A stretch of DNA of 64,000 bases from Schistosoma mansoni (taxonomy: Eukaryota > Platyhelminthes > Trematoda > Strigeidida > Schistosomatidae): the NCBI RefSeq assembly GCF_000237925.1, contig NC_031502.1, forward strand, positions 35,703,299 through 35,767,298, read 5' to 3'. The notes beneath the pieces were generated by a model. The model worked only from the letters and a program-made list of their open reading frames with translations. It did not search any database and was not told the origin of the DNA. Shown piece after piece: positions 13,601 to 23,149 of this stretch. The translations under genes and the position numbers were made by a program. Position 1 is the stretch's first letter; the number at the start of each line of letters is the position of its first letter.

Positions 13601-16600
13601 AAGTTTTGTTATATAATGAATGCATGATATATAATTTTATTCTATTAGTTGCACAATTCATTGTCAAGAAGGTACAAGTATTTATAAACAATTGTTTACG
13701 CAAAATACTCAACATTCACTGGCCGGATACTATCAACAACAACCCACTGTGGGAGAGGATAAACCAGCTTCCATCTGAAGAGGAAATTAGGAAAAGACGT
13801 TGGAAGTGGATAGGACATACATTTCGGAAATTACCAAACTGCATCACGAGGCAAGTCTTAACTTGGAATCTTGAGAGGAAGTGGAAAAGTGGAAGGCCAA
13901 AGAACACATCACGCCGGAAAATAGAAGCACACATGAAAAGAATGAATGTTAACTGGAAAGAACTGGAAAGGATTGCTCAGGATAAGGTTGGATGGGAAAT
14001 GTTGGTGTGCGGCCTATGCTCATCCGCGAGGGGTAACAGGCGAAGGTAAGTGAGTGAGTAAGTTGTACAATTATCAGATTAACAAAACATTACTGATTAA
14101 TGTTTTTATTATTCTATACAAATTATAATAAATGGTACTGAATAAGAACCCGAAATTCAGTTGACTTTAGGCCATTTAATTTAGTGAAAATTAGATCTTA
14201 TCACTTTTTAAAGCTGTAGATAATTACCTGATGTAAATAAAGACTATGTCATATGTAAAAAAGTATATTTTAAAAAAAGTTAGCGTGATATTTGTCACCC
14301 TCATCATCAGTGAAACTGAAAAGTGAAAAAAATAAGTAAAATACATTCAGTTTGCATATCTTCCATTTTAAACAAGTACAATATTTGTTTAAGATGTCAC
14401 AAATAATCAAAAGGTCTACAGCTGGAGTTTAGAAAAATCAAAGTATTATTTATACTGAGCTATACTATTTGATTAACACAATCATCAGATAGATTGAAAT
14501 GAACAACAATCTCCTAGTAATTATACACAAAAATTAGTTCCATTGGTAAGGTAATACATAGACTTTATAACCTACCAAAAGTTCAGAAAACTAATTCACT
14601 CCATCGCTCAGTTTTAAATATGATCAGTTCATCAAACTACGCAGTTGATAAATGTCTGGTTAAACTTTTAAAGCTACATTATAAAGACGTCATATAGCAT
14701 GATATGAAAGACAATTTTATTGAATGTATTGGAATTTTGAAGATGGACAAGAAATTAATGATATCACTTGATGTATAATCTTTATACATCTTTTCAGCTT
14801 TGTTTCATCACAATATGAGAGAAACTTAGTCATATGCTTAACCAACATAGAAAGAACGCACGTCCTGGACTTACTGCTGGCCACCATCTATCTTTACTTA
14901 TAATGCTTGTCACTTAAGACAATATCAAGGTAATCCTCATAGGATGCGCATATGTCGATAAGCTACTAATCAGTTGCAGTCTTAAACATCAATGGGAAGA
15001 TTCAAACGAACTATACAAAATGAATCTCCTTTAACTTATCCTGAAAATCAAATAATTAGGAATTTTCACATTAGTTTTAATTTTAATTTTACAAACATTA
15101 TGCTACTAACTGATTATTATATTATAAGGAGGGGTTTTGTGGAGATTTTAGTAATTTTATAGAGTTGAGATAATGAGTCAATTGAAGCTAGACTACCATA
15201 GAGAATCTGGAAGCACTGGATGGCCGTTTCGTCCTATTATGGGACTGGTAGGTCCTGGGTGCGAATCTCGCGAGGTGGGATCGTGGATGCGCACTGCTGA
15301 AAAGCCCCATAATAGGACGAAACGGCCTTCCAGTGCTTCCAGGTTTTCCATGGTGGTCTAGCTTCAATGGACTCATTATCTCAACTCTATATGATTATTA
15401 TATTGTTAAGTTTACTCATCATCATTAAATATAGTATTGATTTTCTATTTAATTATAAAACCTACTATTCATTAACATTTAACCCTGATAAAAAACAACC
15501 AACTCAATTTCAGTGTTTAGTTGTTTTAATGGGTAGTAGGTTGTTGGAAAAAAGTAGTATAATGTAATACTAACAAATATTTAATTAATAAATGGATTAT
15601 TTAAATGAAAATTTCAATGAAAACAAAGTCTTTATATACTTCACATATAGATAATATTTACATAAATTACTTGTCAACAATAGGCTACATAGAATTAAAT
15701 ACACTAAAATGTAAAAAACTATGGTTACAAAATTAATTGTGTACAATTTGCATAACACATATTTCTTCTAAAACTAAATGACCACAGTGTTGAATCAAGA
15801 GAGAAGGAATATTATTGTAATTCTGTTTCTTTTTTTAAATGTTTACCATTTAATATATATAAAACAAACTTACTCTTTTGGCGGTGGAGGTTGTAAACCA
15901 AGCGCATTAATATATTCTTGAAGTGTAATCATATTGTCACCGCTTAGATCAAATAAACGTAGAAACTCCTTCATAGAAAAAGGAATAAAAAAAATAATGA
16001 TGAAGATGCTTAATTTAAAAGTGAAATGAAATTTACTCTTTTGTGATTATGTTTTACGACTTTAATTGAATTTTATACTTAACTAGAAAATATCAGGTAT
16101 TCAATACATTTTCATGAACATAGCATACAGATACCTTGGAAAAAAACGTAAAAAGAAATGGGTTTTAAAAACAAACGAAAATTTGTCACCTTGACTATTA
16201 GATAAGTTCATAGCTTAACTTGTGAATCCTTTAAATGTAAACACAATTTTTGAAAGAAGGATTTGATTTACAGTAAAAAAAACATTTAAGAGGAAAACAT
16301 TAGTTATATGATAAATGATGATCCTAATAACATAATTACAGGTTTTAATTTCACTGGAATAACAACGACAGAAATGTAAGATAGTTGCACATAAACAAGA
16401 GAAAACCCTGTATCTAAGTTTTTTGTTAGTTGGTTTACATCAACAGGATACATCTGTGCTCCTAAGGGAACTGATGCTCCTCGGAGTACTTAAGGTTAGT
16501 AACAGTCTAAATAGTTCATCAGTTCCTTCAAAATAATGGGTACATCTTGCTGATAAACGCCATATAGATTCAAATGTAAGTTTCGAGTCTACTTCCAACT

Positions 16601-19600
16601 ACATCCAACCATCCATGCGATACTGCACGCGATCTTAAATCACTTAGATTAGTTCGTATGTTGCAAATTGACCTACAGAATTTCATCATAACTAAGAACT
16701 TAGAACAGATGACTACTAAGAAATCAAACAGGTTTTAACATAAAAAACCGATCTCATTCATATGTATCAAAAAAGTACTAACTTTCTCGCTGTATCGTTC
16801 ATTCAACAAGGTGTTAGTATGTTTTTTGACGTATCACGAATTCTTTCATTTTTTCACTTTATTAATAATTTGTAATCCTACATTTCAATGTTTTGTAGTT
16901 TTCTTTAAGTCTATCAAAAGAGGTTTCAAAGCCAAAACTCATTCAAAAAAGGTCCATTAGGAGTATCGCTTATGAGAAATGTGTTATAATTATGAAAACC
17001 GGTATTTAAAACAGCTACAAAACTGACATTCGACCAACTTAGGGAATGGGACAGTTACTGATGGCAGAAGAATATTTCCTCCACCATCCAAAACATGATA
17101 ATCACTTACTATCAAAGCATAATTTTTTTATAGAGATCTTACAGACATCTAATAATTAATCATTAGATTTCATGCCTAACTCAAAATAGTGGAAATGTAA
17201 TAATAGTACCACAACCATCCTTCAAAATAACGTATACTGTCAAATAACTTGGCTCAAAAGGTACGCACTTCAAAAACTTGTACATTGAATACGTTTTAAT
17301 AATTCATCAGGTTAAACATAAACTATGCATTCAAAGACAACACATGAAATAGATCGTTCAGCCATGATTTTAAAATACTTTCCAAACTATTTTTTTAATC
17401 AATAACTTGTTATTATTATTCTCCGATAATTTTTCATTATTATTAATCAACTACTAATGTCAAGTTCAGGCTTTTCTTTTTATATATCACATTGAAAGTA
17501 GTCACATTCTGATCTGTAAATTATTGTCTTCTAACTACTTTTCTTTAACCTTCATATCAATATACGACCTTATAATGATACTTAAAATTCTTTAAACATT
17601 TTATTATGTAATCCCTCTATTTTTTTCCGATTGGTAAATACATTTAATGAACCATTGTAAAATAATATCCTATAGCATCAATAAATGATGTCGTCCTAAA
17701 AGGAGATTTCTCCCTTGAATTGTGTTTATTTCATCTTTAAAGGATTTTACATAAACTAAGCCAGATATACTCAATGATTCAGTTTACTGTTTTTATTTAG
17801 TTGTGTTTACTAATCTCTAAAGTTTATCGAAGTATATTTAGTTTAGCATGTAAATTCAAATGAGCCAAATTTAATTCATTTTTGATCCAGAATTCTTCGT
17901 TCATTTTTTAAAATTTACCTAACTCCAAACATAATGTATTCTTAATAGTAAATGGTTGTGGAGATTGTTGAGTTTTTATGAAGATCATGAACCGATCTAT
18001 GTTAGACTACCATAGAAAACCTGGAAGTATTGGATGGCTGTTTCATCCCAGTATGGGACTACCAAAATCCCGCAGGTAGGACTCGAACCTTGGATCTTCT
18101 GTCTCTCGCGAATACTAAACCTTCAGATAACTGAGCCGGCATCCAACGGTGTTAATATCTGTCTTCAACCAATCCACGATATTGGACGTTAAGTATTTTC
18201 GATGTCATATCATACAGATCAACGATTATCTACCATTCGACAAAAGATAAACCTGAATCATGAAGGTTTTTTAAGGAAATCATTAGGCCACTTAACTGTC
18301 TACTGATACTTATACGTTTTTCGTTTCCTAGGAGTTCATTCTCCATTTTTTAAAAATGCAATAGCTGATATTTGTAAATATGATTTTCGCAGTTCATTAA
18401 AGGAATATACTAGAGGTAGTATTTCGAACGATTATATATTGCTATTTACTCACACAATCTTAAGAGAAGCTTTCATTGCTATCTATTACAATATTGTTGA
18501 AAGTACAACAGTTGGAAATGTTAAGTATAATCAAAATTTCTAGTACATCTTTCAGAGGCTAAAATCATATAATAATGTGAAGTTAGAGCTTCTTATCATT
18601 CATATTATGGAATCAACATACGTACGTTAGGAGGTAATTTGAAGAATAGTGTCTGGATTCACGCGTAGCTATATAAAAATTACATTAAATAATTAAGCAA
18701 ATATTCATACCAAACTGTTTAAAACATATTATAGTTTTAAATAATTATAGTAAACGTTTACTAGTTCGGTTTGTGATTGTAGTATATTGATTAATTTGAT
18801 ACAGTAATTACATTAATATCAGAATTGGTATTTGTGGAGATTGTAGACCACCATTGGAATCCTGAAAGCACTGGACGGACGTGCGGGATCATGGATGCGC
18901 ACTACCGAGGAGTCCCATACTACGAAGAAATGGCCGTCCAATGCTTCCACGTTTTCTATGGTGGACTGGCTTACATCGACTGATAAATTCGACTATTAGA
19001 TTAGATTAATAACGATAGCCAATTATTAAGATAGTTTGACTCAATTAATCCAAATCAGTGTACCTGTACAAATACATTTATTCTCAATGTGTACATTGAT
19101 TTTCACTCTTTACCATGTTATGTATATATTCTTAATTTCCAATTTTTCCCAAGAATTATTAATATATTTCCGATCACTATCAAATGGAAACTCATTATAT
19201 TTGTGTTAAATATTATAAATTTGGTCATAAACCTTTTTCTTGATCCTTTGTTACTTCTCTCTCTGGTTTTAAATGCTTTTCATCGGTATGCCTTTTCGAG
19301 GTGTTAATTTGATTATTCATGTTATAACCCTCTTTTATTCATAGAACCTGACATATAAGAGAAAGTTCTGATGAATATGAAACTATACCTTAGGAACAGA
19401 AGAATGAAATAACCAACATATAAAAAATGACTCTACAAGTAAACTGAAACGTCTGTAAAATAATAATGAGTTACATAGTTCACATGAGCTAAAAGTAAGA
19501 AAATTGCCACTGGTAATAAATTTCATATTCAAACGCAAATAAGTGACTATCAGACAGATCTGTTTATTTACGGAATCAATTCTAGTCATAATAGAAAATA

Positions 19601-19801
19601 TGAATAAATGATGAGTTAATTATTTCAAAATAATCATTAGGCTACAGTTAGTATTGATTAATTCAAATGAAAACTTACATCGACTTTTGATTCTGGTAGA
19701 CCTGATCGTTGAACACAAATTCGAATTTCAGATGGTGTTAAAATGCCATCACAATTTTTATCCATTTGATAGAATTTTTCGATTAACGCTCTTCTATCCA
19801 T
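4407..19801 (-). CDS. Gene 1: four-EF-hand calcium-binding protein, three exons (19801..19679, 15968..15874, 4638..4407)
   Basis: Predicted small Ca2+ sensor or buffer of the calmodulin superfamily, 149 residues, probably cytosolic (no signal peptide or membrane segment seen). I joined three minus-strand exons by GT-AG rules. Exon 1 ends at GTAAGT in phase 0. Exon 2 ends at GTAAGT in phase 2. Exon 3 starts after TTTTCTAG with one base that completes the split codon (GA+T, Asp). EF loops in order: [12 protein letters not shown] (about residue 14), [12 protein letters not shown] (about 48; Asn replaces the usual Gly at loop position 6), [12 protein letters not shown], and [12 protein letters not shown]. 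All four keep acidic position 1 and Glu at position 12. The EF2-EF3 linker holds a PPPP run. Introns are 3.7 and 11.2 kb and full of SINEs. Two in-frame ATGs lie upstream of the chosen start, at 19822 and 19816. I chose 19801 because it matches sibling genes in the distance to the first loop. The function beyond Ca2+ binding is unknown. Confidence 0.85.
4790..5275 (-). mobile_element. Tandem dimer of R1 SINE, minus strand, ending in an inverted piece
   Basis: Two hammerhead segments (4821-4868 and 5136-5180) about 315 bases apart, the length of one unit. The first keeps CTGACGA but has the same four-A insertion as the copy at 1 kb. The second reads CTGACCA (G8 changed). From about 5222 the sequence turns into the plus-strand unit end (GCAGTCCTAAACATCGATGG). 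Confidence 0.72.
5614..5657. repeat. (TA)n microsatellite
   Basis: About 44 bases of pure AT dinucleotide, next to repeat R4. Confidence 0.95.
5740..6090. repeat. Dispersed repeat R4, copy 1
   Basis: Similar in the same orientation to 10142-10435: shared blocks GTGTGTGCT..AATGTCGA..ATATAA, TATCA, GAAAGTGAA, CAGAGAATGATTA, ATTTTACTAAG and TTCACTACAA. Both copies follow a TA microsatellite. No gene seen. Confidence 0.5.
6091..9090. other. Part of gene 1 intron 2 without recognised features
   Basis: AT-rich non-repeat-looking sequence inside the 11.2-kb intron 2 of gene 1. I found no EF exon on the minus strand and no convincing coding exon. One open stretch on the minus strand near 8.2-8.4 kb has ordinary composition but no family I recognise and no splice context. 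Confidence 0.5.
9095..9235 (-). mobile_element. R2 SINE fragment with inverted ends
   Basis: Tail and half of the hammerhead (GAAAC-side strand) on the minus strand, then an abrupt switch to the plus-strand tail ending in CTCCACAAAACCCCTTCTG. The flanks AGTTGAAATCATGAGTC and its reverse complement bracket the copy. Confidence 0.6.
9590..9655 (-). mobile_element. R1 SINE fragment (3' half of hammerhead)
   Basis: Keeps the stem II and GAAAC side of the hammerhead but ends at GGGACTC. The CTGACGA strand is missing. Confidence 0.6.
9950..10110 (-). mobile_element. R2 SINE, minus strand
   Basis: Tail, hammerhead region (10001-10049; CTGAGGA is altered to GTGAGGT on the minus strand) and B box (AGATTCAAACC on plus). 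The head is cut off by a (TA)n tract at 10109. Confidence 0.68.
10109..10130. repeat. (TA)n microsatellite joining R2 to R4
   Basis: 22 bases of TA directly at the truncated SINE head. Confidence 0.9.
10142..10435. repeat. Dispersed repeat R4, copy 2
   Basis: Second copy of the repeat at 5.74-6.09 kb, in the same orientation. Unknown class. Confidence 0.5.
10646..10682. repeat. (TA)n microsatellite
   Basis: 37 bases of TA. Confidence 0.95.
11165..11232 (+). mobile_element. R2 SINE tail fragment, plus strand
   Basis: Reads GTCCAGTGCTTCCAGGTTTT and the degraded GTCTAGCTT tail. The hammerhead 5' strand is absent. Confidence 0.6.
11425..11520. mobile_element. R2 SINE tails fused head to head
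   Basis: The minus-strand tail (AGTTGAGATCATGAGTCAAT to CCTGGAAG) runs straight into the plus-strand tail end (ATAAAATTACTAAAATCTC, then CCCCCTTCTG). The body is deleted between them. Confidence 0.6.
12238..12675 (-). mobile_element. Long R2 SINE unit plus start of a second
   Basis: The best-preserved R2 copy: terminal AGGGGGTTTTGT, tail, hammerhead 12312-12362 (minus strand CTGAGGA, perfect GTCC/GGAC stem II, GAAAC, triplet GTA), tRNA-like B and A boxes (AGATTCGAACTC, CCACTGAGCC on plus), and an extra body of about 170 bases. It is followed at 12632 by the start of another unit in the same direction. Confidence 0.72.
12848..13353. repeat. PLE terminal repeats in inverted orientation
   Basis: About 73 bases at 12848-12920 and 13281-13353 are near-perfect reverse complements (ATTACTAAGTTTTGATCTGA against TCAAATCAAAACTTGGTAAT). 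Between them at 13200-13234 is CTGAAGAAG ... ACGAAACGTC, the hammerhead-like signature of PLE pseudo-LTRs. No ORF remains. Confidence 0.6.
13640..14060 (+). mobile_element. RTE/SR2-like LINE, 3' fragment
   Basis: Open frame through the C-terminal domain: [85 protein letters not shown], ending ARGNRRR. Longer at the 5' side than the 3-kb copy and still uninterrupted for about 130 codons. Lies in gene 1 intron 2 on the opposite strand. Confidence 0.82.
14850..15022 (+). mobile_element. R1 SINE 3' part, plus strand
   Basis: Begins within the hammerhead after the cleavage triplet (CGTCCTGGA), then the tail with GCTTGTCACTTAAGACAATA and ATCAATGGGAAGATTCAAAC. Confidence 0.6.
15125..15392. mobile_element. 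Inverted pair of R2 SINEs (palindrome)
   Basis: Arm 1 (15125-15246, minus) and arm 2 (15290-15392, plus) are reverse complements over about 80 bases with only scattered changes, separated by one tRNA-like B box (GGGTGCGAATCTC). Each arm holds part of a hammerhead. Arm 2 reads CTGAAAA (G8 changed) and triplet TTC. The symmetry makes both strands open for about 60 codons with nearly the same peptide, which is not a gene. Confidence 0.75.
15874..15968 (-). CDS. Gene 1 exon 2: EF-hand 2
   Basis: 95 bases: 31 codons plus two bases, preceded by acceptor CTTTTTCTATGAAG and followed by GTAAGT. Loop [12 protein letters not shown] is followed by a short proline-rich linker. If the following intron is retained, the donor itself reads GAG TAA, which stops the protein at 73 residues with two EF-hands. 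Confidence 0.87.
17950..18195 (-). mobile_element. R2 SINE, minus strand, diverged
   Basis: Tail, decayed hammerhead region (ATGGCTGTTTCATCCCAGTA), B box (GGACTCGAACC on plus), A box (AACTGAGCCGGCATCC) and the start of the body. Lies in gene 1 intron 1. Confidence 0.65.
18825..18995. mobile_element. R2 SINE, inverted ends
   Basis: A short minus-strand tail (GTAGACCACCATTGGAATCC, GCACTGGACGG) joins a plus-strand hammerhead and tail. The core reads CCGAGGA and the stem II strand is disrupted. Confidence 0.6.
19679..19801 (-). CDS. Gene 1 exon 1: EF-hand 1
   Basis: 41 codons, beginning [19 protein letters not shown] and ending SGLPESKVD before the donor GTAAGT (phase 0). It carries loop [12 protein letters not shown]. 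An in-frame TAG lies about 50 bases upstream of the chosen ATG, so the longest possible N-terminus adds only seven residues (MAMKLNT). A CTAG at the same place could be a splice or spliced-leader acceptor. The exon layout matches the first exons of genes 2, 3 and 4. Confidence 0.87.
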
Positions 19802-19822
19802 TGTGTTTAGTTTCATGGCCAT

Positions 19823-22800
19823 ATATTCAAACTGTTTGTCTTTTTTCTAGGATCCACTTAAAGGTATCTGATAATATTTAAAAAAAAATATATTCTAGCT
19901 CAAGCCAGAAGGTTACTATATAGGTGAAAAGAAACAATTTACTTCATTGTTTTTTTATACTCGTTTGTTTAAAAAGTCAATTTATAAAGTTGGCAATTTT
20001 TAAAAGTGCGATGTTTGTAATATGAATACCCAATCAAATAGTGAGAATGTAATACTTTTTTTGATAAACAATGATGTTTGAAATGATTAAATGTTTTTAT
20101 TTGTGATGACATGTTATAATTTATAGAAATAAAATTGATTTATTAATAAAAAAAACTTAATTGATTTATGTGTGTTAAACATACTATCAGTATCAATATT
20201 TCATAACCAATCGACAGCGCTTTTGAAAAGTTTCTATATTTACACAATTTATTGTCTTATTGTATTAGTTCGTTTAAAAAGGAAGACAGAGTTATAAACT
20301 GATAAAAACGTTTGCTGAGGAATGTTCGCCTCGAAGCAGTATTTGTCTATGAAAATGTCTTCTGTCGGAAGCCAGCTCTAGTCTGAAAGTAACTACTGTG
20401 TGATACACGTGTTACATATACTTAAAAAATGAAAATATAGATTACTTCAATGGGTAGTTTTGTTTGTACTCAAAAGTCACTGAAAACATTTGAGCATGTG
20501 ATAAGGCCGCTAAGAAATTTAAGTACTATGACTTCTTTAATAACTCGGAAGCAATTTTCTATTTTCCGTCAACTAAATTATATTGATTATAGTATATTCA
20601 GTGACTAACAATGGTTAATGTGTGGAATGATGTCTAAGTATGCTTGTATCTTTAATCATTTCGTATAAGCAAACGATTTGTTCATTGAAAGTGTCAATCT
20701 CTAGCATTACTCTTTTGATATTAGATATATATAATCACGACTCAAGTCAATTTATTTCAATGGATTTATTTAAAGAAATGATTATCACTGTTTATTCCAA
20801 GTATATATGCATAACTTTACATAATTTAAGTCTGAGTAAAATTAAATCTTCTTTCGAATGACTAATCTAAAAAGTAAGATTTAACAGTGATAAATGAAGT
20901 ATTTTTTATTGACGGATATTGTTAATTTGCTTTACCTGTCAAACTTTAAATACCCATATGATTGACAATGATATGTTATGAGTGACAGACTCATTTTTGC
21001 GATAAGGAGTGTAAGTAATATAAGCTAACCAGTAAGGTAACTTATATCACATGCAAAATTCATATAACATTTAATAGTTAGACGTGTTATAGTTTCTGCC
21101 ATATCTTAAGAAACATCTACTGAATATTCTTAAATTTATTTACAAATTCCGAACCTTTGTTTAGGTCACGTACCTTTAGGTTAATTTATACTCATTGACA
21201 ATATGGTCGAAATGTATAAACCACAAATCTATCTGCTAACCGGAAATGTGACAACTGTTAGGTAATGAAGTTGAGCATCATGAATCCTAATTTATATCAG
21301 TGATTGAAATGCGAAATCGTTTATCTCCTCACATCTTCTGTAACGAACGTCTGCTATCTAACTTGTTCTACACTTTTCTTCTACCTTTTTCAACGTATTA
21401 TTCAGTAAGTGTCAACTTTAATCAATTAATTAGTACCGATGACTTAAAATATCCAAATGAAAATACTGATTTATTATTAATAATCTGATATGACAAGATG
21501 AAAAATGCAAAATTACATTTCTAACTCATTGTGGTTCTTACTCAATATTATTTTCATTTTTACTTAGTGTGATAGTTATTCAGTTTATTATTCGTTTCAT
21601 TTTCATTGTGCTGTGTTATTCAGTATAACACTGATTTACTTCGGTATGATACTTATTCAATATATGATATTCTTGTATTGGATTATTATCAACTATGCTC
21701 AGTATAACATGTAGCAAGAGATTTTACGGTTATTTCATGAATGTGACTTTTTCCTTATTATTAATCAAATATGTGTACATATCAACATATAATAATGAGA
21801 GCACAATAGACTACAGTCATCGTCATGTTTTCAAGGTAATTTTTATTAACCCTATACGTCTATATATTAAGAGTATTAGTCTAGCTTATAACTGTAAGCT
21901 TTAAGAAATGTCTATTAGCTACTCATAGTTTATTGGTTGGACTTAGATATCTGTTTAAGCTTTTATTTGAAAATCATTTCAAGAAAAGTACTTTGAATGT
22001 CTGCAGAATAGTAAAGTTGAAGATACCCACCTACGCAATTAAATAAACAAATTTTTACTGTTATGATGACTAAAATTAAAGATTGCTTGTATGCTAAGGC
22101 CATTGAGCTTTAACCACTCATTTGAGATTTTAACACTTCAAGGTTATCCTAAGAATCACATGATTGGCGGCTTATTATACAGCTTACTTGACAAATAACT
22201 GTGCTTACTTCTAAAATAGAAATCTGAGACTTTAATTTCAGTAATTCATATTGATAAAAAGCGATTTATTTTGATCGAAAAAGTTTTGAAAATCAGTTAT
22301 TTTTTACGATTTCTTGGTAAGTTGATGATTAACTGATCTACTTTTTTGTCAGTGTATGTAAGCAACATGTCATTTTCATGACTTGAATATTGTCATAAGA
22401 TTTTCATCCAAATAGATTCTTTAAACTATTAAATGGTTATTCATAATTCGTGACTTTAGTGAGCTGATCCTAGTAGGCTTTCATTGTTTATGGTTATGAG
22501 AACTTCTTTCATTTAATTTGTTGATGAACGTACTATATGGGAAAAGTGAGTAAATGGTTTTAGTTTACCTCCTATGCTCTAATCATCCCAAATATCAAAA
22601 TAGTCACAAACCAATAGAGGTATTTATTTTCTATCATCTTGTCATCATCACTTTGAACGAAGAGAGTCAATGTATCCTACATTTCGCCAAATCATTGAAA
22701 TACATTTAAGATTCGCTTAAACTAAAACTCAGACCTTATCATTAAAATGGTGTTGAATGGCTGAAAATTTTGTGGTTTAACCTAACATCATTAACAGATA

Positions 22801-22978
22801 TTTAGTTTTTTAAAGTTGTTAATATGTTTATTATTAATCAGATATCTGAGCATACATAACAGTGTTTAAGTAAATTAGTGTTACTTGGGGGATGTTGTTA
22901 AAACCCTTGACACCATTACTTTTGTTTATTCACTGTCAAATATTATTTCATTAATGTGTTCTTACTTATTTTTTCCAG
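19823..22978. other. Divergent intergenic region between genes 1 and 2
   Basis: About 3.2 kb between the two head-to-head EF-hand genes. It must hold both promoters, but I see no clear TATA or other element that stands out from the AT-rich background, and no repeat family found elsewhere in the window. Confidence 0.45.
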
Positions 22979-23014
22979 AAAACATCTAGCCACCTATCAT
23001 ATATCGTATAAGTA

Positions 23015-23149
23015 ATGCCTCGATGTTTGAATTCTGAAGAATTAATGGAAGTTTTCAACGAGCTTGATAATAATGGAGACGGTGTTGTCAGTCGACAGGA
23101 ATTAACTACATGTTTAGTGAAAGCCGGGATTTCTATGGCGAAAATCGAA
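23015..23149 (+). CDS. Gene 2 exon 1: EF-hand 1
   Basis: Starts MPRCLNSEELMEVFNELD, loop DNNGDGVVSRQE, ends KAGISMAKIE before GTAAGT (phase 0). The donor sits at the same place relative to the EF-hand as in genes 1, 3 and 4. Read-through past the donor stops after two codons. Confidence 0.85.

Noticed and set aside
15173-15376. Two overlapping ORFs on opposite strands with nearly the same peptide
   Set aside because: They are the two arms of a palindromic SINE pair; similar peptides also appear at 9961 and other R2 copies.
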